A stretch of DNA of 64,000 nucleotides from Ruminococcus sp. (GCA_017534835.1 JAFXVT010000039.1:1-64000), one strand, 5' to 3'; numbered from the stretch's first letter, positions 1-9,761 are shown. Program-made: numbers and translations. The notes: generated from the sequence alone by a model not told the origin.

Positions 1-2043
1 ATCTGTATCTACGGCTGGACTGAGAACCCCCTCGTTGAGTTCTACATCATCGAGGACTGGAAAAACTGGGTGCCCTCTTCCGGCAGCGCAAAGCAGGTAA
101 CTATCGACGGAAGTACATATGACGTATTCACGAATGCGATGAACTCCTACAACATCACTAACAGCAAGGGACCTTTCACGCAGTACATCAGCGTTCGTAA
201 AACTCCCCGTACATCAGGTACTATCAGCATCTACAAGCACTTCGAGGCTTGGGAATCGCTCGGTATGAAGATGGGCAACCTCTATGAGGTAGCCTTCAAC
301 GTTGAAGGCTGGGAGAGCGACGGTCAGGCTAACGTTAAGAAGAACATCATCAAGTACTCCGACGAGCCTGTAGTAACAACTACAACAACCGAATCCAAGT
401 CTGTTGAGCCAAATCCCGACGGCTCATACATCAAGTACGACTTCGACAGCACGACATCCGGCTGGTCTGGCAGAGGCAATGCATCAGTAGCAAATGACTC
501 CAAAAACTACTACGAGGGCACGGGCTCGATGTTCGTATCCGGACGCACCGAAAAATGGCACGGAGCTTCCATACCGCTCTCATCTGACATATTCAAGCCC
601 GGCGAGTCATACAGCTTCAGCGCGGCAGCTATGCAGAAAAGCGGCGCTGCTACAGACATCAAGATGACTCTTCAGTACACAAGCGACAATCAGGAGAAGT
701 ATGACGAGATAGCTCTCGTGAACACAAAGAGCGGTGAGTGGACCGACATCTCCAACGTTTCTTACACTATCCCGACCGGCGCTACAGGTCTCACGCTCTA
801 TTTTGAAGCTCCCGATGACCTCACTGACTTCTATATCGACAACTTCACTGCCGCTGTAAAGGGTACACCATCCAAGATCGTTACCGGAAGCGGTACAGTC
901 GAGGGCGTATCTGTTGATCCTCCTCGTCCATCAGGTAAGATAAAAGGCGATTTCACCGGCGACAAGGTGGTCGACACATTCGATCTCATCGCTGCAAGAA
1001 AGGCTCTGCTCGGCTATATGGCAGGCTCTTCTGCCGGACTCTCGATGGAAGTCGCTGATATTGACAGTGACGGTGCATTCGCAGTCAACGACATCGTCCT
1101 GCTTTCAAAGTTCCTGCTCGGACAGACAAAAAAGCTCCCACAGGGAACAGTTACTACTACTACCGTCGCTTCAACAACACAGTATGATCCCGGAACTACT
1201 ACCACATCAAGCAGCATCTCAGGCGGTTTCACTATGGCAAGCATAGCTAACGATATGAAGACAAGCGCTCCCAACGGCTTCAATCAGAAGCGCGGCGGAG
1301 TCGACTACGGCAAGGTAGAAAAGGTAAGCTACCAGTCCAAGGATGCCGGCGGACAGAAGAGTATGAACGTCATCCTTCCTCCCGGCTACAGCACAAGCAA
1401 GAAGTACCCCGTGTTCTACGTTCTCCACGGCATCGGCGGAAACGAGGATTCAATGGTGCAGATGGGTATGCAGACAATGCTCGGAAATATGATCGCTGAC
1501 GGTCTGTGCGAGCCTATGATAATCGTAAGCCTCAATATGGTAACCGGCGGCAGCGGCGGAAATATGTTCTCTCAGGAATTTATGCGCCACAACGACCTCA
1601 TCCGTGAGGACATCAAGAACAGTGTAATGCCCTATATGGAGCAGCACTACTCCGTTGCAACAGGCAGAGAGAACACAGCTATCTCCGGCTTCTCGCTCGG
1701 AGGCAGAGAGGCTCTCTACACAGGTATCACAGACTCCGCTAACTACGGCTATGTAGGCGGCGCTTGTCCTGCACCCGGGATCTTCCCGACACAGGATATG
1801 TATATGGTACACGAAGGCTCACTCAAGCAGGAAAGCGAGTTCAAGCCTTCCGTAATGCCCCGTCTCATCCTCATCTCGGCAGCAGCAAATGACGGCGTTG
1901 TAGGCAACTACCCCGAGAGCTACCACAAGGCGCTCTCCAACAACAATGTTGAACACCTCTGGAACGTTATCCCGCAGGGCGACCACGGCAACGCTACAGT
2001 TGAGCCGCATATGTATAACTTTATGAGATACATCTTCAAATAA
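1..2043 (+). CDS. GH11 xylanase-CBM22-dockerin-CE1 esterase (5' partial)
   Basis: A secreted xylan-degrading cellulosome enzyme whose 5' end lies outside the window; the frame is open from base 1 (680 residues seen). Visible residues 1-117 are the C-terminal part of a GH11 xylanase. The nucleophile motif NPLVEFYI puts the nucleophile at E13, and the likely acid/base is the Glu of NVEGWES. A Thr linker leads to a CBM22-like beta-sandwich (~140-275) and an internal dockerin (~316-377) with two Asp-rich calcium loops. A second Thr/Ser linker precedes a CE1-type alpha/beta-hydrolase (~413-680) with GFSLGG (Ser565) and a late GDHG (His662), matching acetylxylan or feruloyl esterases. Combining xylanase and esterase on one chain would remove side groups while cutting the backbone. 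This layout resembles known R. flavefaciens xylanases with an internal dockerin. A hairpin terminator follows. Confidence 0.9.
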   Translation: MCIYGWTENPLVEFYIIEDWKNWVPSSGSAKQVTIDGSTYDVFTNAMNSYNITNSKGPFTQYISVRKTPRTSGTISIYKHFEAWESLGMKMGNLYEVAFNVEGWESDGQANVKKNIIKYSDEPVVTTTTTESKSVEPNPDGSYIKYDFDSTTSGWSGRGNASVANDSKNYYEGTGSMFVSGRTEKWHGASIPLSSDIFKPGESYSFSAAAMQKSGAATDIKMTLQYTSDNQEKYDEIALVNTKSGEWTDISNVSYTIPTGATGLTLYFEAPDDLTDFYIDNFTAAVKGTPSKIVTGSGTVEGVSVDPPRPSGKIKGDFTGDKVVDTFDLIAARKALLGYMAGSSAGLSMEVADIDSDGAFAVNDIVLLSKFLLGQTKKLPQGTVTTTTVASTTQYDPGTTTTSSSISGGFTMASIANDMKTSAPNGFNQKRGGVDYGKVEKVSYQSKDAGGQKSMNVILPPGYSTSKKYPVFYVLHGIGGNEDSMVQMGMQTMLGNMIADGLCEPMIIVSLNMVTGGSGGNMFSQEFMRHNDLIREDIKNSVMPYMEQHYSVATGRENTAISGFSLGGREALYTGITDSANYGYVGGACPAPGIFPTQDMYMVHEGSLKQESEFKPSVMPRLILISAAANDGVVGNYPESYHKALSNNNVEHLWNVIPQGDHGNATVEPHMYNFMRYIFK

Positions 2044-2053
2044 TCACTCTTAC

Positions 2054-2085
2054 GGAAACAGCACCCCTCGGGGTGCTGTTTTTCG
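2054..2085 (+). terminator. Rho-independent terminator after the xylanase gene
   Basis: Inverted repeat ACAGCACCCC-TC-GGGGTGCTGT followed by five T residues, about 15 bases past the stop codon. The anti-sigma gene on the other strand ends directly beside it. Confidence 0.9.
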
Positions 2086-3099
2086 TTATTCAAGCGGAAA
2101 CGTTACCTGCCAGTTCCCTTTTCTGTAGCCGAGAGCTGTGCTGAATTCGCCGTAGAGCGTGCAATCTCCGAGCTTTTCGTACTCAACAGGTATGATGTAC
2201 TCGTAGCACATATCAGTGTGAGCCGGGTCATACCAATAGGTATACATCTTGTACTCGCTTTCGTCAACGACGTCATTTTTGTCGCTGTCAACAAGTCTGA
2301 TAAAGCCGTGACTGTCGGTGTGGAAGCTGTCCTCATAGCGTGTAAGGATATGCAGAGCTCCGTCCACATAGCCTATCGCATCTATCGCCGCATTATCCGC
2401 AGGACGGCATACAGGTTCGTCACCAGCCACAAGGAAGCGGAGGCTGTCATAGTCCGCCTCACCATAACAGAAAGAGCCGCCGTCAATATCATCGCGGTGA
2501 ACTGCCTCAGGCTCATACGGTACAGCGGACATATCCACATCTATCGTGCCCTCAGTCTTTTTCTTGCCGAGAAGCAACTCGCTCACCGAGAATGTCACCT
2601 TTTTTTTCGGCATGGGGCTTCCGTCCATAGTTTCGAGCATGACCACGAACTGCGCTGTCTTCGTCTCTTCGTCGTAATCCGCGAATCTACAGTTCCCGAT
2701 CATATCCTTCCACACATTGAGCCGCTCACTGTCGAAGAGGTCCCAGTCACCATATCCGCACTCCCCTGTCAGGTCGCGCATGGTAAGGTATATCTCAGCT
2801 CTGCTGCCTTCGCATTTGGCGGAGACGACTGTCATCTCTATGCCGTCATCAATGCAGGACTTCTGCACAGGCTTGAAATCCTGCGCTATCTTCGGGGATA
2901 TGTTGTAGAGTATATTGTAGGCTCCGTCAGAGCCGAACGCCGTCATCGCCGGAAGCGGCACAGTAATAAGCAGTGCCGCAGCAGCTATCGCTGCAAGTCC
3001 GCCGCGCAGACGGTGATGCTTTATCTTGTCAGGTATCTCAATGTCGAGGTATTTTTCATCTATACCTCCGATCGCATTCAAAAATTTTTCTGCCTTCAC
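2086..3099 (-). CDS. DUF4179-like membrane anti-sigma factor
   Basis: Predicted anti-sigma regulator of the sigma factor encoded just upstream. A short cytoplasmic N-terminus (~30 residues, IDEKYLDIEIPDKI) is followed by one hydrophobic segment at about residues 33-52 and a ~280-residue outer domain, the usual plan of DUF4179 anti-sigma proteins. The start is GTG at 3099, overlapping the sigma-factor stop, with GGAGGAG just upstream inside the sigma gene; the overlap implies translational coupling. The outer part would sense an unknown envelope or polysaccharide signal. The family assignment is from architecture and weak motif resemblance. The bicistronic arrangement makes the anti-sigma role fairly secure. 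Confidence 0.75.
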   Translation of the reverse strand: MKAEKFLNAIGGIDEKYLDIEIPDKIKHHRLRGGLAAIAAAALLITVPLPAMTAFGSDGAYNILYNISPKIAQDFKPVQKSCIDDGIEMTVVSAKCEGSRAEIYLTMRDLTGECGYGDWDLFDSERLNVWKDMIGNCRFADYDEETKTAQFVVMLETMDGSPMPKKKVTFSVSELLLGKKKTEGTIDVDMSAVPYEPEAVHRDDIDGGSFCYGEADYDSLRFLVAGDEPVCRPADNAAIDAIGYVDGALHILTRYEDSFHTDSHGFIRLVDSDKNDVVDESEYKMYTYWYDPAHTDMCYEYIIPVEYEKLGDCTLYGEFSTALGYRKGNWQVTFPLE

Positions 3100-3653
3100 A
3101 GCAGCTCCTCCTTTTCCAGTTTTTTCCGCAGCCTGTTCCTCAGGCGAAGCAGCATAGACTTGACCTTGCTCACGGAAAAGCCGTGTGCCTGAGCTATTTC
3201 TGCTACAGGCTGAAAATAGACGTAACGGCGGACAAAAACATTTCGTTCCGTTTCAGAAATGCTCCCGAGGAACTCGTTCAGCGAATCCGTGATAATGCCA
3301 TCGTCAACAGTGTCCTCAACGTCCTGACCGGAGCTGAGCCATTCGCTCACCTCATCGAACACTACTTTCGCTTCGCCTGATCCGCGCTTCTGTGCATTTT
3401 CATTCCGCAGCTTGTTCATACTGATATTCCGCGTGAGCCTGCCGAGAAACGATTGCAGGCGCTCGGGGATATGCGGCGGTATCGCATTCCACGCAGCGAG
3501 CCACGTATCGTTGACTGCTTCCTCTGCGTCCTCGCGGCTGCCGAGGATATTCGCGGCGATACTTCCGCAGTAGCGGCTGTATTTCTGCTGTGCCTCGGAA
3601 ACAGCATCCTCGTTTCGCGCGATGAAAAGCCCGATTATTCTCTCGTCCTCCAT
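3096..3653 (-). CDS. ECF-type RNA polymerase sigma factor
   Basis: A 185-residue sigma-70 family protein. Region 2 (~20-80) contains the pattern DAEEAVNDTWLAAWNAIP, and region 4 (~130-180) has SETERNVFVRRYVYF and an HTH, GFSVSKVKSMLLRLRNRLRKKL. ATG at 3653 is chosen because AAAGGAGGTG lies 4-8 bases upstream; longer in-frame extensions lack a ribosome site. It is translated together with the membrane anti-sigma gene, so it is probably held inactive until an external signal arrives. Its position between cellulosomal genes on both sides suggests, without proving, that it controls fibre-degradation genes. The upstream region on the minus strand contains TGCAACC about 60 bases before the start, a possible autoregulatory -35 element. 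Confidence 0.88.
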   Translation of the reverse strand: MEDERIIGLFIARNEDAVSEAQQKYSRYCGSIAANILGSREDAEEAVNDTWLAAWNAIPPHIPERLQSFLGRLTRNISMNKLRNENAQKRGSGEAKVVFDEVSEWLSSGQDVEDTVDDGIITDSLNEFLGSISETERNVFVRRYVYFQPVAEIAQAHGFSVSKVKSMLLRLRNRLRKKLEKEELL

Positions 3654-3881
3654 GCTGCACCTCCTTTCGTTTGATTTGAGAAGCTTCTGTACATAAACTA
3701 CCCATCGGAACAGTACAGGTTGCAAAAAACAAAAAAATTCAGAGCCGACCGTATAATAACTTGTGCTCCAGATAACATTTTAGCATCTGAGCGCAAGGAA
3801 GTCAATCTTGTAAAACTGCAAGCTCAACTGTTTCACATAGCAGAGCTCTACGTGAACTTCTTCACCTAAAAACTCACAGAA

Positions 3882-3921
3882 AGCGCAAAACGGCAGCCCG
3901 GGAATGACCGGACTGCCGCTG
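3882..3921 (-). terminator. Terminator of the transglutaminase-dockerin gene
   Basis: On the minus strand GCGGCAGTCCGG and CCCGGGCTGCCG form a GC-rich stem followed by TTTT, right after the stop codon at 3928. The 3654-3927 gap otherwise shows only the leader of the sigma gene. Confidence 0.75.
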
Positions 3922-3927
3922 TTGGTA

Positions 3928-6900
3928 TTATTGTGCGAGGAAATCCTTGATGTCAAGCGCTCCGCCTGTTGAAAGGTAAGTGTAATAAGCAAGAATGAGC
4001 GATGCGTCCTTGGAATTAATCTGACCGTCGCCGTTCACATCGTCTGCAGCAAACTGCTCGGGAGTGAGTGACGGGTCGCCGCCTGTCGAGTACAAAGCGT
4101 AGAGAACAAGCACCGTCGAAGCGTCCTTTGCATCTACCTTTCCGTCCTCGTTTGCATCGCCGAGCATTTTCGTCTCAGCAGGCTCGGTTGTGGTCGTTGC
4201 AGTAGTAGTCTCTGTGGTGGTCGTTGTTTCAGTAGTTGTTGTAGTGGATTCCGCAGTTGTCGATGTTTCCGTAGTTGTTGTTGCAGATTCAGTAGTGGTC
4301 GACGTTTCCGTAGTTGTTGTTGCAGATTCAGTAGTTGTCGATGTTTCCGTAGTTGTCGTGGTGGATTCTGTAGTTGTCGACGTTTCCGTAGTTGTTGTGG
4401 TAGATTCTGTAGTGGTCGATGTTTCCGTAGTTGTTGTGGTGGATTCAGTAGTAGTCGATGTTTCCGTAGTCGTTGTGGTAGATTCTGTAGTGGTCGATGT
4501 TTCTGTAGTTGTTGTTGCAGATTCAGTAGTTGTCGCGGTAGATTCTGTAGTAGTCGTGGTAGATTCTGTAGTAGTCGTGGTAGATTCTGTAGTAGTCGAT
4601 GTTTCCGTAGTCGTTGTGGTAGATTCTGTAGTGGTCGATGTCTCTGTAGTCGTTGTAGTGGATTCTGTAGTAGTCGATGTTTCTGTAGTCGTAGTAATGT
4701 ATTCAGTCGTAGTTGTTGTTTCCGTAGTTGTCGTGGTAGATTCAGTAGTGGTCGATGTTTCCGTAGTCGTTGTAGTGGATTCTGTAGTAGTCGATGTTTC
4801 TGTAGTCGTAGTAATGTATTCAGTTGTAGTAGTTGATGTCTCTGTAGTTGTTGTGGTGGATTCTGTAGTAGTCGACGTTTCCGTAGTCGTTGTTGTAGAT
4901 TCAGTAGTGGTCGACGTTTCTGTAGTTGTCGTGGTAGATTCAGTAGTAGTCGATGACTCTGTAATCGTAGTAATGTATTCAGTTGTAGTAGTTGTTGTCT
5001 CTGTAGTTGTCGTGGTAGATTCTGTAGTGTTCGATGTTTCTGTAGTCGTTGTGGTGGATTCAGTAGTGGTTGATGTCTCTGTAGTTGTTGTTGCAGATTC
5101 AGTAGTAGTTGATGTCTCTGTAGTTGTCGTGGTAGATTCTGTAGTGGTCGACATTTCTGTAGTCGTAGTAATGTATTCAGTTGTAGTAGTCGACGACTCT
5201 GTAGTCGTTGTTGCAGATTCTGTAGTAGTCGACGTTTCTGTAGTCGTTATTGTAGATTCAGTAGTTGTCGATGTTTCCGTAGTTGTTGTGGTAGATTCTG
5301 TAGTGGTCGTTGACTCTGTAGTAGTCTCAGTGAAATATGTTGTTGTGGTCGTGGAGATGTCGGCAGTGGTAGTTGACTCCGCAGTCGAAGTCGTGTAAAA
5401 TCCGGTCGTGGTTGTAGTTGTCGTTGATTCCGTAGTAGTCTCAGGCTCGGATGTGGCAGTTTCAGTTGTTGCTGCTGATGTTGTAGTTGTAGATACGGTC
5501 GTAGTTTCAGTGAAATAAGTGGTCATAGTTGTCTCTGTTGTGGATGTTGCAGTCGTCGTAGTTGTAGAAGTGGTTGTTGTAGTAGTCGTAGTCGTCGTGG
5601 AAGAGGTAGTTGTGGAAGTTGTAGTCGATGTTGTTGTGGTGGTGGTTGTAGTTGTAGTCGTTGTTGTGGTGGTAGTCGTTGTACGAGCCCGAACGCTGTA
5701 GGTATCCAAAACAGCACCGGTATAGTTGCCCTTGAAGCTGATCAAAAGCGAACCGTAGCCGGGCATATAGTCGTTTACGGCGATATACTCATAATCCGTC
5801 CCCTCGGCGAGCTCTGCACCGTCAAAGCTTACACGAACTACCGGGAGCGTATCATCATATCCGTCATGGAGAATGGTATATATGAGCTTATCACTTTCGT
5901 GTTCAACATCACGCGGAGCAACAGACGCATTCACCATTCCGCTCGCGAAGCCAGTATGAGTATCGTCAGCTTCTATGCGGTAGTAAACTATGTATTCTCC
6001 GGCATCGAGAGCGGCTGGGACAGATGCGGAAAACTTCTCACCGTCAGTGCTGTAGAAGATAGTACCGCCGGTAACCGCTCCGCCGCTCACGAGCTCCTGC
6101 AACTCACCGTTATAGACGAGCTCAGTGCCCTCGGGAGCAGTATAGACAAGCTCAGCCTTTGTGATGCTCCAGTCGAGCCTGTATTCGTTTTCGTACTTGT
6201 AATTGTCCTTATCTTCGCCGCTTATCGTCGCCTCCGCAGTGTGATCGCCGACATTCTCAGCTGTGTTTCCGGAGTATTCGATCACAACATCGTCGCCCTC
6301 AAGCACGCCTTCAAGAGTCGCAGTAACGGTCTTTTCCGAGCCGTCCCACACGAATGAATCGTCCTCGCCCCATATGAGCTCAAGCTCCTTCGGCTCGACC
6401 GTGAGAACGCCTTCCTTGTAGAACAGCTCATAATTCTCGGCTGTGAGGTCATCAGAACAGATCAGGCGGTATGTACCGACAGCTCCGCGTGTGACATAGT
6501 CTGAAACAATGCTGATCTCGCCGCCGAGAACAGCGATAGTATCGTCCCCGAGCAGACCTTCTGCCGCAAGTCCGACCTCGCCTGTCTCATCGCCGTAGGT
6601 TATGGTCTTGTCAACGGGATAAACGAGAAGCTCTGCCTTTGTTATCTCCCATTTGCAGCTGATCTGCTCCTCATTGATGTAATAATTCGCATTTGATATG
6701 GACTCGATGAACGCCGCATATTCTCCGGCATTCACGGCAGAGCCGCCGCTGACTACAGCCGAAGCCGTATCATCGCCGACAAGTCCGGTTATTTCGGGTA
6801 CTATCTGCTTTTCCGTCCCGTCATAGCGGAAGCTGCGCTCACTGCTCCATTCAACGGATAGCTCTCGCTGCTCAACTATGAACGAAGCCGGTTCGGAAAC

Positions 6901-9513
6901 TATCTCGTAGTTCATAAGCTCAGGCAGATCGAGCTCAAAAGTGTATGTGCCGACAGGCGAATACTGCTCATATTCTGTGGAAAAGCTCATTGCTTCCGGC
7001 AGCTCAGCCGCTTCCGGCTCGGTCATATCCTCATAATCGACAGTGATCTCCTCCGGCAGCTTGTCGCCGTATACGACTGTGAGCTTCCCGGGATATGCCT
7101 TTATCTGCTTTTTATTTACAGTGAGAGTACCGGGAACTGCCTCAAATATGTAATCGCCGCTCTCTGGGAGCACACCGTTCAGCTCGTATTTCCCAGCCGC
7201 GGGGACACCTTCTGCCGGTGCTTCAACTGCGGTCACTTCCGGGAAGAGTCCCTCATCAGCCGCGGCAAGTCCCGTGTAGCTGAGTTTTACTTCGTCAGGG
7301 AAGCTCTCGCCGTATGTTATCGCTTCGTCAGCGACAGTAACCTTGACGTGCAGCGGAGTTATCTCAACCGGAACGTCGATCGACTCCTCTGTGAAATTCC
7401 GTGTCTCCTGTATCGTTACCGTCAGCTGATACTTTCCGCAGTGTACAGGCATATCAGTGAGCTCGGAATATGAGCCGTCACCGTTATCCTGCTTCCAGCT
7501 GTAGGTGAGCTCTGCATCTTCGTCCGTGTTCGCGTATTCCACGAAATCCGGAAGCTCGACCGGCATACCGCTGTAGGTGAACTCAAGGCTATCCTCGCTG
7601 CTTGTAAGCTTAGGAGATACCGGAAGCACTGTGAGGTCGCCGAGCTCATAGCTGAATTTGTAGCCGGGCAGAAGTGATTCGTCAAAATCGACTGTTATCG
7701 GGTAAACGCCTGCTCCGGTGTAATCCGTTGTTATCTTCAGATTTGCCGCTATAGTGGTCTTGACATCGAGCGGCAGACTGTCATCGACGCTGATGTCATA
7801 CTGCGGAGAGCCGCCGTAATCGACCGTGACATCGCCGACTTTTATCGTCACCTCCGGCGCTGTGACATTGAAATAAACCCTTGCTGAAACGAGCTCATCG
7901 TATGTGTCAGTGCCTGCGACCTCCGCAATGACGTAATATCTTCCGGCTTCGGTGGGAGCACCGCTCAGCGGAGATGACTCACCGGCACGGTAGTACGTGA
8001 ACACCGGCTCGCCGTACTTAGCTGCCGCGACAGGAGCTGACGGAGCTGAATTCGCCTGCCAGTCATCAATGCTGAGACGAGTCGTCCACTCGTTCTCGTG
8101 ATACTCCGGCTCGCCAGCCTTTGCAAGGACCTTGCTCCTGAGGGAAGCGAGGTCGAGCGACTTATACGTCACAGGGATGTCTCCGTTCATATCAACGCTG
8201 TTTCTCGCGGAATCGAGCCCGTACGAAATCTTATCTCCGTCTGCGTACAGACCGTAGATACGCGCTCCGGACTGCTCCTGTGATGTGAGGTCGTAGACGT
8301 CGATGTATTCGCCGTTGTGGTAGGAATAAACAGCCTTCGGGGTCGAGAAATAGAGGATATTGTCCACTACCACCGGTATGACATAGCTCCTGCTCCATGT
8401 ATATCCCGGTTTATCGATAACATCCCATTTACTCAGCGCAGTGCTGAGTGTACCTGTCAGCGGAGACGATGCCGCCTTGTGGGTATCCCCGTCATAGGTA
8501 TATCGCATAAACTGCACGCCTGAACCGGTGTTTGCAGCCGCGAGCCACTTGCCCTGATAGCGGTATATCGCCTTATCGGTATCGTTCCAGAAGGCGTTTT
8601 TGAACGTATCCGGAACTGATATACCGTACACCTCATTGCCGAAGCTGTCGAGCCAGTCTTCAGCATCATGTCCTGACGGCTCGCTGTACATTTCTTCGGA
8701 GGTCTTGAGAAAGTTATCGTGCTCAACGATACCGCTGTAGCCATAGAAGCTGTCGTCCCATGTAACATCGACGAAATACCAGTCACCGTCTATCATCACC
8801 ATATTCCATGCGTGATGAAGGGTATCACTGTCCGCCTCCTTTACGGGTATCCCGAGCCTGTTCAGAAGCATAGTATAGAGGTTTGCGTAGCCCTGACATA
8901 CAGCCTTGCCGTTCTTCAGCAGACCGTATGCTGTATACTGTTCCCTGTTCGGACGTGTTACAGCACCATAATACGCCGGATAATCGTAATCATACTTCAA
9001 GGCGAGATGATCGTGAACGTAAAGGGCTTTTTCCTCGTCCGACCACCCCGGCTTGACTCCGGACAGTATCTCATCGAGCATCGCAGAATACTTCATGAAC
9101 TGCTCTGCGTACTCACTCTCATCGTAAAGATATGACAGTGTGAGCGCGTCAGAATAAGTGCTTGAATAGACCGTGCTGCTCGCTGCAAGTATCCCGACAT
9201 CGCAGCAGTTGCGGACATAGTAGTATACAGAGAGAAAGTCACTTTTGTTGTCATCGGTCAGATCGAGCCCGTAGTCTCCGTAATGCACCTCAGGCTCGTG
9301 ATTTGCGAGCGCATTATATGTTGCCTCCGCGACCTTTGCGCTCTCCTCCGCGGACAGCTCACCGACCGCTCCGATGAAGGAGAAATCGGGCATATCGAGC
9401 TCCACAGCGTCCTCTGCGTGAGACTCGGCAGCATAAAACGGCAGTCCCATTGCCGCAATGCAGACAGAAGTCAGAGCAGCTGTCAGTTTTTTCAGCTTTT
9501 TGATAGTTCCCAT
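3928..9513 (-). CDS. Secreted transglutaminase-like protein with MBG repeats, Thr-rich linker and C-terminal dockerin
   Basis: An 1861-residue secreted protein with a signal peptide at 1-33. A transglutaminase-like domain (~60-300) keeps a full cysteine-protease-type triad: Cys206 (AVCQGYAN), His234 (HHAWN) and Asp249 (FVDVTWD). Several MBG-type beta domains follow from ~540 to ~1260, recognisable by repeated ITYGE/VVYGD/TYGDE motifs. Then comes a Thr/Glu/Ser linker (~1276-1779) with a 13-residue period, probably heavily O-glycosylated. The end is a two-loop dockerin (~1795-1855) of the DAKDAS class. Transglutaminase cores with dockerins are known in R. flavefaciens cellulosomes. The substrate is unknown; peptide cleavage or isopeptide formation are both possible. 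The start at 9513 has AAAGGGTG upstream, and the promoter is at 9594-9623. Confidence 0.88.
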   Translation of the reverse strand: MGTIKKLKKLTAALTSVCIAAMGLPFYAAESHAEDAVELDMPDFSFIGAVGELSAEESAKVAEATYNALANHEPEVHYGDYGLDLTDDNKSDFLSVYYYVRNCCDVGILAASSTVYSSTYSDALTLSYLYDESEYAEQFMKYSAMLDEILSGVKPGWSDEEKALYVHDHLALKYDYDYPAYYGAVTRPNREQYTAYGLLKNGKAVCQGYANLYTMLLNRLGIPVKEADSDTLHHAWNMVMIDGDWYFVDVTWDDSFYGYSGIVEHDNFLKTSEEMYSEPSGHDAEDWLDSFGNEVYGISVPDTFKNAFWNDTDKAIYRYQGKWLAAANTGSGVQFMRYTYDGDTHKAASSPLTGTLSTALSKWDVIDKPGYTWSRSYVIPVVVDNILYFSTPKAVYSYHNGEYIDVYDLTSQEQSGARIYGLYADGDKISYGLDSARNSVDMNGDIPVTYKSLDLASLRSKVLAKAGEPEYHENEWTTRLSIDDWQANSAPSAPVAAAKYGEPVFTYYRAGESSPLSGAPTEAGRYYVIAEVAGTDTYDELVSARVYFNVTAPEVTIKVGDVTVDYGGSPQYDISVDDSLPLDVKTTIAANLKITTDYTGAGVYPITVDFDESLLPGYKFSYELGDLTVLPVSPKLTSSEDSLEFTYSGMPVELPDFVEYANTDEDAELTYSWKQDNGDGSYSELTDMPVHCGKYQLTVTIQETRNFTEESIDVPVEITPLHVKVTVADEAITYGESFPDEVKLSYTGLAAADEGLFPEVTAVEAPAEGVPAAGKYELNGVLPESGDYIFEAVPGTLTVNKKQIKAYPGKLTVVYGDKLPEEITVDYEDMTEPEAAELPEAMSFSTEYEQYSPVGTYTFELDLPELMNYEIVSEPASFIVEQRELSVEWSSERSFRYDGTEKQIVPEITGLVGDDTASAVVSGGSAVNAGEYAAFIESISNANYYINEEQISCKWEITKAELLVYPVDKTITYGDETGEVGLAAEGLLGDDTIAVLGGEISIVSDYVTRGAVGTYRLICSDDLTAENYELFYKEGVLTVEPKELELIWGEDDSFVWDGSEKTVTATLEGVLEGDDVVIEYSGNTAENVGDHTAEATISGEDKDNYKYENEYRLDWSITKAELVYTAPEGTELVYNGELQELVSGGAVTGGTIFYSTDGEKFSASVPAALDAGEYIVYYRIEADDTHTGFASGMVNASVAPRDVEHESDKLIYTILHDGYDDTLPVVRVSFDGAELAEGTDYEYIAVNDYMPGYGSLLISFKGNYTGAVLDTYSVRARTTTTTTTTTTTTTTTTTTSTTTSTTTSSTTTTTTTTTTSTTTTTATSTTETTMTTYFTETTTVSTTTTSAATTETATSEPETTTESTTTTTTTGFYTTSTAESTTTADISTTTTTYFTETTTESTTTTESTTTTTETSTTTESTITTTETSTTTESATTTTESSTTTTEYITTTTEMSTTTESTTTTTETSTTTESATTTTETSTTTESTTTTTETSNTTESTTTTTETTTTTTEYITTITESSTTTESTTTTTETSTTTESTTTTTETSTTTESTTTTTETSTTTTEYITTTTETSTTTESTTTTTETSTTTESTTTTTETTTTTEYITTTTETSTTTESTTTTTETSTTTESTTTTTETSTTTESTTTTTESTTTTTESTATTTESATTTTETSTTTESTTTTTETSTTTESTTTTTETSTTTESTTTTTETSTTTESTTTTTETSTTTESATTTTETSTTTESATTTTETSTTAESTTTTTETTTTTETTTATTTTEPAETKMLGDANEDGKVDAKDASTVLVLYALYSTGGDPSLTPEQFAADDVNGDGQINSKDASLILAYYTYLSTGGALDIKDFLAQ
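4175..5688 (-). repeat. 39-bp-period Thr/Glu/Ser coding repeat
   Basis: A low-complexity tandem array inside the transglutaminase-dockerin gene, encoding variants of TTTTTETSTTTES (13 residues, 39 bases). Units drift, with occasional TEYITT, ESATT and ETSNTT variants. The opposite strand reads as a long Val/Ser-rich open frame, which is a shadow. Slippage at this array would change linker length between strains. Confidence 0.9.
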
Positions 9514-9593
9514 ATCGTTTTCACCCTTTCAGGCTCCGGAGATGATTACTGCACTTTTGCTATATTATTCTCCGGATACCAATACCTAATTGT

Positions 9594-9623
9594 ATCATAC
9601 CACAAATCCCCTGCCTCAGTCAA
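9594..9623 (-). promoter_or_regulatory. Promoter of the transglutaminase-dockerin gene
   Basis: Minus-strand TTGACT, 18-base spacer, TATGAT, about 80 bases upstream of the start codon. Confidence 0.65.
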
Positions 9624-9761
9624 TCGTCATACTGCATTAATGTTTAATGTAGTATATAGTGATATTAACAAATCAAAGCCGGAGCACTTGTGTTCAGCCG
9701 GATCAAATTGTAAAAAGAAAAATAAAGTACATTTTATCCACCATTTTATTGCTTTTGGGGG

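Noticed and set aside
2218..3192. 324-codon plus-strand frame opposite the anti-sigma gene
   Set aside because: It is antisense to two well-supported overlapping genes with good starts, and it crosses their junction without a recognisable domain.
4190..5398. 402-codon Val/Ser-rich open frame on the plus strand
   Set aside because: It is the exact antisense of the Thr-rich repeat in the transglutaminase gene and has no ribosome site or domain.
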